A stretch of 64,000 nt of DNA, taken from positions 1,527,630-1,591,629 of the forward strand of contig CAVVZB010000002.1 in NCBI GenBank assembly GCA_963752695.1, read 5' to 3'. Source of the DNA: Bog-113 sp963752695. GTDB lineage: Bacteria; Acidobacteriota; Terriglobia; Bryobacterales; Bryobacteraceae. Within the stretch, counting starts at the first letter, position 1. The number at the start of each line of letters is the position of its first letter. Both the position numbers and the translations under genes were made by a program. This document shows positions 44,181 to 52,252 of the stretch, in pieces. A model generated the notes under the pieces. It was given only the letters and a program-made list of their open reading frames with translations, had not been told where the DNA came from and ran no database searches.

Positions 44181-45242
44181 ATGCACACAGCGCTCATCGT
44201 GGGTGTCTCGGGAATGGTCGGCGGTAACTTAGCCAATCTGCTCGTAACACAGGACGACTGGAAGGTTTACGGACTGGCGCGGCGTCCCGGTAAACTCCCG
44301 GGCGTGACACCGGTCGCCGTAGATATTCAGGATGCCGCAGCGGTCGTCGAAGCCGTCAAAAATATTCATCCAACTCACGTCTTCTTGACCATGTGGCTTC
44401 GGCACGCCACCGAGTCCGAAAACATTCGCGTGAACTCCGCGATGGTTCGCAACGTTCTGAATGCTGTCTCGCCAGCGAAAAGCGTCGTTCATGTCGGGTT
44501 GGTCACCGGTCTCAAGCACTACCTCGGGCCGTTCGAATCTTATGCCACAGGCGCGCTGCCTGTGACTCCTTTGCGCGAAGAACAGCCCCGGCTCAATGTT
44601 GAAAACTTCTACTACGCCCAGGAAGACGAAGTTTTCGCGGCAGCCGAGCGCGACGGCTACTCCTGGAGCGTACACCGTCCCCACACCATCATCGGCTATG
44701 CACTTGGAAACGCCATGAACATGGGAAGCACGCTCGCCGTGTATGCCGCCATCTGCAAGGAATCCAACGCTCCTATGCGGTTTCCAGGTTCCGGTGCGCA
44801 GTGGAATGGCCTCACCGATATTACCGACGCGCGTATTCTTGCCCATCATCTGCTCTGGGCGGCCATCACGCCGGAGGCCAGGAATCAGGCGTTCAATATC
44901 GTGAACGGGGACAACTTCCGGTGGAACTGGATGTGGCCCCGGATCGCCGGATGGTTCGGCGTGGAAGCTGCTCCACTCGGCACTGCCTTACTGCCACTTG
45001 AGAAGCAACTCGCGGACGCCGCGCCCGTGTGGAAGTCGATTGCAGAAAAGTATCACCTCGCGCAGCCGGACATCCACATGCTTACGTCCGCGTGGCACAC
45101 CGATGCCGATTTGGGCCGCCCGATCGAAGTGATCACGGACATGTCGAAAAGCCGCAAGTTGGGCTTCACCAGGTATCAAGCGAGCGAGGACAGCTTCTTC
45201 GATCTGTTCGCTAATCTACGTGAAGCCCGCTTGATCCCGTAG
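44181..45242 (+). CDS. PRISE-family SDR (progesterone 5-beta-reductase/iridoid synthase-like)
   Basis: 353 residues with AGAAGGGG about five bases before the ATG. The cofactor motif is GVSGMVGGNLA. The family-specific blocks follow: VTGLKHYLGPF (catalytic lysine), NFYYAQEDEVF (catalytic tyrosine), WSVHRPHTIIGYALGNAMNMG, VYAAICKESNAPMRFPG and a NIVNGDNFRWNWMWP segment. The PRISE family reduces C=C bonds of enones such as steroids and 8-oxogeranial in plants and is also found in bacteria. The native substrate here is unknown. Confidence 0.92.
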   Translation: MHTALIVGVSGMVGGNLANLLVTQDDWKVYGLARRPGKLPGVTPVAVDIQDAAAVVEAVKNIHPTHVFLTMWLRHATESENIRVNSAMVRNVLNAVSPAKSVVHVGLVTGLKHYLGPFESYATGALPVTPLREEQPRLNVENFYYAQEDEVFAAAERDGYSWSVHRPHTIIGYALGNAMNMGSTLAVYAAICKESNAPMRFPGSGAQWNGLTDITDARILAHHLLWAAITPEARNQAFNIVNGDNFRWNWMWPRIAGWFGVEAAPLGTALLPLEKQLADAAPVWKSIAEKYHLAQPDIHMLTSAWHTDADLGRPIEVITDMSKSRKLGFTRYQASEDSFFDLFANLREARLIP

Positions 45243-45280
45243 CACGGGTGCTAGTGGCGGAGTGGCAAGATGAAAAGTAG

Positions 45281-45638
45281 ATGACCATTCCATCCAGCAG
45301 TGAGCTCGCGCGTCCGTTCGTTCCCGCGAGAGACTTCAACTTGAGTGAGCGCTTGTAAGAAGCAATCGGCTTCACGAAATTACTTGACGGGGACGTAGCG
45401 ATATTCAGCATCGGAGTGAGCAGTTTTATCCTCCAAATCGATTTGAAAAGCATTGGGAGAGAACTTTATGATGCAGCTGATGGTCGACGATCTTGACCCC
45501 TGGTGGCATCACATTCAACAACTGGACTTACCCGCGCAATTAGGCGTACCCGAACCGAAAGCTCCCGCAATGCAACCATGGCGTCTGCGCACTGCTTATG
45601 TCTTTGACCCATCCGGAGTTCTTTGGCATGTAGCTTAG
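45281..45638 (+). pseudogene. Decayed VOC (glyoxalase-fold) gene
   Basis: The ATG at 45281 starts TIPSSSELARPFVPARDFNL, then a TAA interrupts where the family has a tyrosine (SERL-stop-EAIGF). The same frame continues KLLDGDVAIFSIGVSSFILQ. Two further shifts, near 45440 and 45460, are needed to reach ENFMMQLMVDDLD, which then runs intact to YVFDPSGVLWHVA and a TAG at 45636-45638. The pieces in order make one VOC domain of about 120 residues, so the gene was complete once. Three independent lesions argue for decay rather than sequencing error. Confidence 0.8.
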
Positions 45639-45685
45639 CCGCGCCCAGGCAATTCATCTGACTAACACTTCGACTAATACGCCGA

Positions 45686-45943
45686 TCAGTTATAAGTATT
45701 GACTACCACCGTGCGCACTTCGCGGTGCGAGGCCCATGCGCCCGCGCCGACCATGAACCCAAAGTCATACCAACGCCCTCGATTATTGGTCTCATAGATC
45801 CGCACATCCGCTGTAATCAGGCTGAACAGGAATGTAAACGGTGCGACAAAGCCGTGCCACAAGCCGGCCCAAAATCCAGCGGGTACAGCATTCGGTAGCT
45901 TGTACTTCGAGTTGGGTCCGGCAATCGCGAGTATATTGGCCAT
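45686..45943 (-). CDS. Small membrane protein, conserved-type
   Basis: 85 residues from the ATG at 45943. It contains GFWAGLWHGFVAPFTFLFSL, a membrane segment with a Trp-His-Gly centre, then DVRIYETNNRGRWYDFGFMVG and a second short hydrophobic stretch. I recognise this arrangement from unnamed small membrane proteins of several phyla but know of no function. A 13-residue longer start (45982) is possible. It is monocistronic in appearance and 72 bp from the galactosidase gene's stop. Confidence 0.7.
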   Translation of the reverse strand: MANILAIAGPNSKYKLPNAVPAGFWAGLWHGFVAPFTFLFSLITADVRIYETNNRGRWYDFGFMVGAGAWASHREVRTVVVNTYN

Positions 45944-46015
45944 GTGACTCAATACGATAGCGCGGTGGGCGAGACACGTCAAGCTGTGCGATGACTGTGT
46001 CCCGTGACCTTGACG

Positions 46016-48232
46016 TTAGCGGCTGGTGACACCCGCGCGGATCACCTGTTCAATCCAGATCAGTTCCGACCGGTTCACCCCAGGAATGCTCACGTCCACA
46101 CCATTCTGAACTAAGTCCCGGCCGCTCACAATTCGATCGGCGCTTGTCCCATCCTGGAATCTGAGCCGGTAGCGCGCGGTGCTCTGCAACCCGTGCAGAC
46201 GAAGTGTTTGCCGGTCCAAGCCAGGGAGTGCTCCTCGAAACACGTACACAACCCCTTGACCGCGCCGCGAGTCAAAGTATTCCATCGCGTCCCAGTGCGA
46301 GCCATCGGGCCGTGCCCCGCAATGATACAAATCAGCCTCGCGGATCAGCGGGCGCAGGCGATCCTTATATAACTGGATCTCCTGCCGTGCCGCGGCTCGT
46401 TCCGGCCCGGTCCACGAGGTCGTATCCAGCATCAGAGTAAGCCAGCCCATCATCCCGCTACGCAGCATGTATCGAAAGCTGTCCAGGCTCGTTCGGGCCG
46501 GCGTCCAGTTCTCGACATAGGTCTCGAGCATAGCGGGCGGTAGCAAGTAACTGGCATCATAGAACGCGCGCCGGTTGGCTAGCGGAGTGTAAGTATCAGT
46601 AATGGAGAAGTAGTCCCCGTGCGCGGCGCTGCCGAAGTCTACCATCCGGCCGCCATCGTTACAGACTTCCAGGATCAAGTTTGGAAACTTGCGTCGGAGC
46701 CGATCGTGTATCTCGTAGTAAGCGCGTGTCGCGTGATAACTCACATCGGTGGAGTTAGAACTGGAAACAAAGTAAGAGCCCTGATCCTTAGTGATCACCA
46801 TATGGGCGGGATCGGGCGGCGCATGCGGATGATCGGCGCGAACGCACCCCTGGGCCACCAGGTAACCATCGTGTTCCAGCATGTCGAGCCGGTAATCGCC
46901 CACCATGCGCAGCACTTCCTTTTGGGCGTAGGACTGCGCCGCGGGAACTCCCAAATCCACAGTCTGTCCTTTGAAAGGGTCCGGGGTCCAAGTGGCGGGC
47001 AGATCGGAAACTGCCCAATTGTGCACAATCGGATCGCGCAAGTTCAACGCGCTCGGCTCAGCGCCCAGCCCAGCCTGGGTCCAATCGGTCCAGATACCGA
47101 AGCGCAGGCCGCGATGATGAGCTTCGTCGGCCAGTGCGGCCAGTCCATGAGGGAACTTGCGCGGATCTGGATACCAATCTCCTACGGCGCGAAACCAACC
47201 GGCATCCAGGTGAAACATTTCCAGCCCAAGATCGGCCGAGTCATGAATCATCCTGCGCGCCAGCGCCTCATCCACTTGCATCCCGCTCCCCCAGCTGTTA
47301 TTCACCAGAAGCGGATACTGAGGGTCTTGCCACGCGCGCGGATTAGTCAGCGCCTGGCGAACCCAGCGGCGCAGTGTATTACCCATGCTGTCCAGATCGC
47401 CGCTAAATGTCCCGAGAAAAACCGTCGGAGTGTCGAACGATTGTTGCGGGCTTAATCGTGTCTTGTATGGGCCCGGCGTGGGATTCAAACCCGCCACAGC
47501 GCGTAACGCGGTCCCATCCCGCTCCACGCTGATGCGGGTGCGCCCACTGAATTCAATTCCGATATAGAAGCCGGTGGAGGGCGCGATCGTATTGCCGATC
47601 GCCAACCAAGGGATGATCTCGCGCGCTTCGCCGGGCGCCGGATGTGCATAAGTGCTGGACGTCCCAACCCATCGGGAACCTTGGGCGATTGCTTCCCGAT
47701 GCGTTCCTACATCGGAGGGTTCACCGGCGCCTTTTTCGACGTATGAAAGTTCCGGGTCGGATCGCGACGCCACGGGAGTCTCAATACGAAAGCTATCTTG
47801 CAGAGGAATCCAAATCTCTCGCCCGCTGAGATTCTCGACATGTATGGAGTGCTCGATGGGCCCATATCCGAGTGGCGTGCGCCACTTCCAGGTAAGCCGT
47901 AATTGGGGAAAGGAGGATTCGTACACGAACGCGATCACGCTCCCACTGACCTGATTTTCCGCTCGGTTCCGGTGCCAGTGCAGGCTGAAAGATTGGCCGT
48001 CCAGCTCCGCTTCTGGGACCAGCGGTTCCGGGGCGAAATTCCTCCAGGGCGTGGTACCGTCGGCTCGGAAGCTTACCAATCGCGGAGCTTCAACGCCGGC
48101 CTGCACCTGAATCGAAAACTGCGAATTGTGAATCGTGCACAACTCTGCACAACTTGCAGCCGGCCGTAAAACAACAGACTGGAGCACAATCGCGCATAAC
48201 AGGACCCGAAGCTGGCCCAAGGGTAGGTACAT
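46016..48232 (-). CDS. Secreted alpha-galactosidase-like glycoside hydrolase (GH36/melibiase type)
   Basis: 738 residues from the ATG at 48232. A signal peptide (about 1-29) leads to a beta-sandwich N-domain and then a TIM barrel from about residue 320, with LLVNNSWGSGM, FHLDAGWF, RGLRFGIWTDW, RLDMLEHDGYL and LEVCNDGGRMVDFG segments. The Asp in RLDMLEHDG and the later NDGG region correspond to the catalytic part of clan GH-D. The C-domain is a beta sandwich ending VNRSELIWIEQV. The family cleaves alpha-galactosides or related plant sugars. Its start is 60 bp from a divergent beta-propeller gene. Confidence 0.87.
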   Translation of the reverse strand: MYLPLGQLRVLLCAIVLQSVVLRPAASCAELCTIHNSQFSIQVQAGVEAPRLVSFRADGTTPWRNFAPEPLVPEAELDGQSFSLHWHRNRAENQVSGSVIAFVYESSFPQLRLTWKWRTPLGYGPIEHSIHVENLSGREIWIPLQDSFRIETPVASRSDPELSYVEKGAGEPSDVGTHREAIAQGSRWVGTSSTYAHPAPGEAREIIPWLAIGNTIAPSTGFYIGIEFSGRTRISVERDGTALRAVAGLNPTPGPYKTRLSPQQSFDTPTVFLGTFSGDLDSMGNTLRRWVRQALTNPRAWQDPQYPLLVNNSWGSGMQVDEALARRMIHDSADLGLEMFHLDAGWFRAVGDWYPDPRKFPHGLAALADEAHHRGLRFGIWTDWTQAGLGAEPSALNLRDPIVHNWAVSDLPATWTPDPFKGQTVDLGVPAAQSYAQKEVLRMVGDYRLDMLEHDGYLVAQGCVRADHPHAPPDPAHMVITKDQGSYFVSSSNSTDVSYHATRAYYEIHDRLRRKFPNLILEVCNDGGRMVDFGSAAHGDYFSITDTYTPLANRRAFYDASYLLPPAMLETYVENWTPARTSLDSFRYMLRSGMMGWLTLMLDTTSWTGPERAAARQEIQLYKDRLRPLIREADLYHCGARPDGSHWDAMEYFDSRRGQGVVYVFRGALPGLDRQTLRLHGLQSTARYRLRFQDGTSADRIVSGRDLVQNGVDVSIPGVNRSELIWIEQVIRAGVTSR

Positions 48233-48292
48233 CGGTTCTGTGATTCTACTCTCGCTTGCTCGACGGCTTACACTCTTGGGTGAGGAAGAGTC

Positions 48293-49336
48293 ATGAAACA
48301 AAGTACTTTCAACTTATTTACAGGTGGAGTCACGGCGGCCATTCTATTTGCCACTGCCGGTTTTGCTCAGGACGCCGGTTCCGGGCCTTACAAAGTTTTG
48401 AAGACGGTAAAGGCTGGCGGCGCAGGCGGCTTCGATTACATTTATGCCGATTCAGCCGGACGCAAGCTTTATATTCCGCGCACGGGAAATCCGGCTCGGG
48501 TTACCGTGTTCGACCTTGACACGCTCGCGAGCGCCGGCGAAATTGCGAACGCAAATGCGCGCGGGGCAGCCGTGGATGTGGCGTCGGGACATGGCTTCGC
48601 CAGCAGCAAGCCAGTCGTGATGTGGGACACGAAAACTCTATCCACCATCAAGACCATCGACGTGCAGGGCGGACCCGACGGCATTCTGGCCGATCACGGA
48701 CGCATCTACATCTTTAGCCATTCCGCGCCCAACGTGACGGTGATCGAAGCCAAAGATGGTTCCATTGTCGGCACAATCGACCTCGGCGGCGCGCCGGAGC
48801 AGGCCGTGAGCGATGGTAAAGGCCATCTATACGTCGATATTGAAGATAAAGACAAGATTGCCGTGGTCGACACCAAAACCATGACCGTGACCGGAAATTA
48901 CGATTTGGCCGGAAAGGGCGGCACGTGCGCGGGCCTGGCAATCGATTTGAAGAATCAGATTCTGTTCGCCACCTGCCGGAAGCCGCAAGCAATGGTCATC
49001 ATGCAAGCAGCTGACGGCAAGATCATTGACGCCTTGCCGATCGGGAATGGTTCCGATGGCGCTGTGTTCAATCCGGACACCATGGAGGCCTTCAGCTCAC
49101 AAGGCGATGGCACGCTGACCGTGGTGAAAGAGAATAGCCCATCCAGCTTCACAGTGGAACAGACGGTGCAAACTCCGCAGCGAGCCAAGACACTCACGCT
49201 CGATAGCAAGACCGGTCACATTCTGCTGATGTCAGCCGAGTTCGGAGCGCCGCCACCCCCCACAACTCCGGGTGGACGCCCGGGCCGCGGAGCCATGGTG
49301 CCGGATTCCTTCCAAATTGTGGTGGTCGGAAAGTAG
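48293..49336 (+). CDS. Secreted YVTN/YncE-like beta-propeller
   Basis: 347 residues with GAGGAAG before the ATG. A signal peptide (about 1-25, ending GFAQ) is followed by six or seven beta-propeller blades of the YncE/YVTN kind: YADSAGRKLYIPRTGN, ISNATVEAKDG-like VTVIEAKDGSIVG, VSDGKGHLYVDIEDKDKIAVVD and a SSQGDGTLTVVKEN blade near the end. The tail is Pro/Gly-rich. Such proteins are periplasmic scaffolds or binding proteins; the ligand is unknown. It shares a base with the following esterase start (TAGTG), so both are translated from one message. Confidence 0.88.
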   Translation: MKQSTFNLFTGGVTAAILFATAGFAQDAGSGPYKVLKTVKAGGAGGFDYIYADSAGRKLYIPRTGNPARVTVFDLDTLASAGEIANANARGAAVDVASGHGFASSKPVVMWDTKTLSTIKTIDVQGGPDGILADHGRIYIFSHSAPNVTVIEAKDGSIVGTIDLGGAPEQAVSDGKGHLYVDIEDKDKIAVVDTKTMTVTGNYDLAGKGGTCAGLAIDLKNQILFATCRKPQAMVIMQAADGKIIDALPIGNGSDGAVFNPDTMEAFSSQGDGTLTVVKENSPSSFTVEQTVQTPQRAKTLTLDSKTGHILLMSAEFGAPPPPTTPGGRPGRGAMVPDSFQIVVVGK

Positions 49337-50238
49337 TGAAGCCGCGCCCAATGCAGGGGTGTTCAATTGTGGGCGCTGCTGCTCTGCTCATTGGTTCGTC
49401 GGCTCTGGCGCAACAGGTTCTGCCGCTCTGGCCAGCGGATGGCTCAGTGCGAGCGGCGGATCGGCCGGAGCACGATACCACCACGGACAAAGACAATTTG
49501 ATCGCTGGCAAGCGCCTGCAAAGGATCACCGATGTAAGCACGCCGACGGTCGCCCTTTACCGCGCGCCAACAGGAACCAATACCGGGGCTGCGGTTGTCG
49601 TATTCCCAGGCGGAGGCTACCGCATACTCGCCTACGATCTGGAAGGGACGGAAGTTTGCGAGTGGCTGAACGCCTCGGGCGTAACCTGCGTCCTGTTAAA
49701 GTACCGCGTCCCTGAGGCCGGGCCGTTTCCCCGTCACACAGAAGATCTGGCCGATGCGCAGCGAGCCGTACGGATGACGAGACAACATGCGGCGGATTGG
49801 GGCGTCGACCCAAAGCGCGTCGGAGTGTTGGGATTCTCAGCCGGTGGTCACCTCGCGGCGGTGCTAAGCAATCACGCGGACGAAAAAGTCTACGCGGCAG
49901 GCGACGCGGCGGATCGCCTCAGTGCCCGGCCGGACTTCGCGATCATCGTGTATCCAGGCGGTCTGGTTCATTCGCCGGAATCCATGCAACTCGGCGAGGA
50001 GGTGCAGCCCGGGGCCAAAACTCCGCCCACTTTCTTAGTTCAAGCCGAGGACGATCCGGTGCACGTGGAGAACACCACCGCCTATTTCGCAGCGCTGAAA
50101 ACGGCCAAGGTCCCGGTGGAAATGCATGTCTTTGCACAAGGCGGTCACGGATATGGGCTCCGCCGGACAAAATTGCCGGTAACTGATTGGCCCCGTTTGG
50201 CAATCAGCTGGCTGCTTACTATCGGCGTCTTAAGTTAG
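49336..50238 (+). CDS. Secreted alpha/beta hydrolase (acetyl-esterase/BD-FAE-like)
   Basis: 300 residues from a GTG. A signal peptide (about 1-25, ending ALAQ) is present. The alpha/beta-hydrolase core has the oxyanion segment VVVFPGGGYRILA, the nucleophile serine in LGFSAGGHLAA, the acidic member in LVQAEDDPVHVE and the histidine in QGGHGYGLR. This is the acetyl-xylan-esterase/BD-FAE type, which removes acetyl groups from plant polysaccharides. With the neighbouring GH36-like enzyme it hints at extracellular plant-sugar use. It is coupled to the propeller gene. Confidence 0.9.
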   Translation: MKPRPMQGCSIVGAAALLIGSSALAQQVLPLWPADGSVRAADRPEHDTTTDKDNLIAGKRLQRITDVSTPTVALYRAPTGTNTGAAVVVFPGGGYRILAYDLEGTEVCEWLNASGVTCVLLKYRVPEAGPFPRHTEDLADAQRAVRMTRQHAADWGVDPKRVGVLGFSAGGHLAAVLSNHADEKVYAAGDAADRLSARPDFAIIVYPGGLVHSPESMQLGEEVQPGAKTPPTFLVQAEDDPVHVENTTAYFAALKTAKVPVEMHVFAQGGHGYGLRRTKLPVTDWPRLAISWLLTIGVLS

Positions 50239-50322
50239 CGTGAGCAAACCACTGCCACGCTGGCGGAGTCTGCAACAATATTAGTCGACCGAGCTTCCCT
50301 GCCGGGACGCCCTATTCAAAAC

Positions 50323-52188
50323 ATGCCTAAACAAGAATTTCAAACAGAAGTCAATCAGCTTCTTCAGCTGATTGTGCACTCGCTATATTCGCATCCGGAA
50401 ATTTTTTTACGAGAACTGGTCTCGAATTCCTCGGACGCGCTGGACAAGCTAAAGTACCTGACGTTGACCGAGGAGCCTTATAAGTCGCTCGCATTCGATC
50501 CGCGGATCGATCTAGAGCTCGATGAGACGCAGCACACCTTGACGGTTTCCGATACCGGAATCGGAATGAATGACGTGGACTTGGCCGCGAACTTAGGCAC
50601 CATCGCCCGCTCGGGAACCAAGAACTTCCTCTCCAGCCTATCTGGCGACGCCAAGCGTGATTCCAATTTGATTGGCCAGTTTGGCGTCGGTTTTTACAGC
50701 GCCTTCATGGTTGCGGACCGCGTTCAGGTGATTTCGCGAAAAGCAGGTGAGGAGAACGCCTGGAAGTGGACCAGCGACGGCAAGTCGGGCTATGAAATCG
50801 AGCCCTCCGAGCGCGCCACCCAAGGCACCACGGTCACGCTCTATCTGAATGAAGAGGGCAAAGAGTACGCCAATAGCTGGAAGCTGCGCGAGATCGTCAA
50901 GAAGTATTCCAATCACATTGCGTTTCCCATCTATCTGACCGCTGATAAGAGCGAGTGGGACGAGACTGAAAAGAAGTCCGTTCAGAAGCGCACCACCGAG
51001 CAAATTAACTCCGCGAGCGCGCTCTGGAAGCGTCCCAAGAACGAACTCAAGGACGAAGATTACAAGGAGCTTTACAAGACCATTTCGGGCGACTGGGAAG
51101 ATCCTCTGTTCTGGTTCCACACCAAGGCCGAGGGAACGATGGAGTACACGACCCTATTCTTCGTGCCTTCGAAAGCTCCCGCCGATCTCTATCACGCCGA
51201 TTACAAACCGGGCGTGAAGCTCTACGTTAAACGGGTATTCATTACCGACGACTCGAAGGAACTGCTGCCTACGTACCTGCGCTTTCTGCGAGGCATCATC
51301 GACAGCGAAGATCTTCCGCTCAATGTGAGCCGGGAACTTCTTCAAAAGAACAAGGTCTTAGCGGCCATCCGCACTGCCAGCGTGAAGAAAGTGCTCGCTG
51401 AGCTGAAGTCGGTCGCCGCGAACAACCCCGAAGAATACGCGAAGTTCATCGACCAGTACAACCGGCCCCTGAAAGAGGGCCTTTATAGCGACTTCGTGAA
51501 CAAGGAAGCGTTGTTGGACCTAATCCGCGTGAAGTCCACCAAAGCGGAAGGTTGGACCAGTCTGGCTGACGCCAAAGCGCGTATGCAGGAAGGCCAGAAA
51601 GGGATCTACTACATCACCGGCGGCACCGCTGAGCTGTTGCGAACCTCCCCGCTGCTGGAAATTTACAAGAAGAAGGACATCGAAGTTCTCATCCTTGACG
51701 ACGAAGTGGACGAAATCGTGTTCGGCGGGGTCGAAAAGTACGCCGATGTGGAGTTGAAGGCTGTAAACCGGAGCTCCGCCGGCGACGACCTCAAAGACGC
51801 GGCGGACCAGGACAAGAGCGAGGATCTGAAGCCGCTGATCGACAAAATCAAAAGCGTGCTGGGCGATCAGGTGAAAGACGTCAAAGCCTCGGTGCGTTTG
51901 GCGGACAGCCCCTCGTGTATCGTTTCCGATGAAGATGAGCCCTCGATGAAGATGCAGCAGATGCTGCGCGCCATGGGCCAGGATCAACTTCCGGCGATGA
52001 AGCCGACCTTGGAGATCAATCCGGATCACGAAATCGTAAAGAAGCTGATGGCGACAAGCGACGAGACTTTGGTCACAGATGCTTCCTGGCTGCTTCTGGA
52101 ACAGGCGTTGCTAATCGAAGGGTTGCCTGTCGATAACCCAGGTATCTTCGTGCAGCGCTTGAATCGGGTACTGAGCCGGGCTGTTTAG
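50323..52188 (+). CDS. htpG: Molecular chaperone HtpG (Hsp90)
   Basis: 621 residues, near the usual length. The GHKL ATPase N-domain carries HSLYSHPEIFLRELVSNSSDALDK, DTGIGM and a GQFGVGFYSAFMVAD lid motif. The middle domain has VKLYVKRVFITDD and LPLNVSREL with the conserved arginine. The C-terminal dimer domain contains MQQMLRAMGQ. Hsp90 binds client proteins in the cytoplasm in an ATP cycle. It has 84 bp before it and 64 bp after it, and the downstream gap contains the inverted repeat noted separately. Confidence 0.97.
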   Translation: MPKQEFQTEVNQLLQLIVHSLYSHPEIFLRELVSNSSDALDKLKYLTLTEEPYKSLAFDPRIDLELDETQHTLTVSDTGIGMNDVDLAANLGTIARSGTKNFLSSLSGDAKRDSNLIGQFGVGFYSAFMVADRVQVISRKAGEENAWKWTSDGKSGYEIEPSERATQGTTVTLYLNEEGKEYANSWKLREIVKKYSNHIAFPIYLTADKSEWDETEKKSVQKRTTEQINSASALWKRPKNELKDEDYKELYKTISGDWEDPLFWFHTKAEGTMEYTTLFFVPSKAPADLYHADYKPGVKLYVKRVFITDDSKELLPTYLRFLRGIIDSEDLPLNVSRELLQKNKVLAAIRTASVKKVLAELKSVAANNPEEYAKFIDQYNRPLKEGLYSDFVNKEALLDLIRVKSTKAEGWTSLADAKARMQEGQKGIYYITGGTAELLRTSPLLEIYKKKDIEVLILDDEVDEIVFGGVEKYADVELKAVNRSSAGDDLKDAADQDKSEDLKPLIDKIKSVLGDQVKDVKASVRLADSPSCIVSDEDEPSMKMQQMLRAMGQDQLPAMKPTLEINPDHEIVKKLMATSDETLVTDASWLLLEQALLIEGLPVDNPGIFVQRLNRVLSRAV

Positions 52189-52210
52189 ACCCGGATCGCT
52201 TTGCATCCTT

Positions 52211-52240
52211 TTACCCTATCCGCTAATCTCGATAGGGTAA
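52211..52240 (+). promoter_or_regulatory. Perfect 10-bp inverted repeat before the sirohaem reductase
   Basis: TTACCCTATC (52211-52220) and GATAGGGTAA (52231-52240) are exact inverted copies with a ten-base loop. The second arm runs straight into AAGGGG, the ribosome site of the gene at 52253. It could be a repressor operator or an mRNA hairpin that hides the ribosome site. No T-tract follows, so it is not a plain terminator of htpG. Confidence 0.6.
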
Positions 52241-52252
52241 GGGGTATTCGTC

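Noticed and set aside
46619..47455. 278-codon plus-strand frame inside the GH36-like gene
   Set aside because: It is antisense to conserved barrel motifs of the galactosidase and has no recognisable domain.
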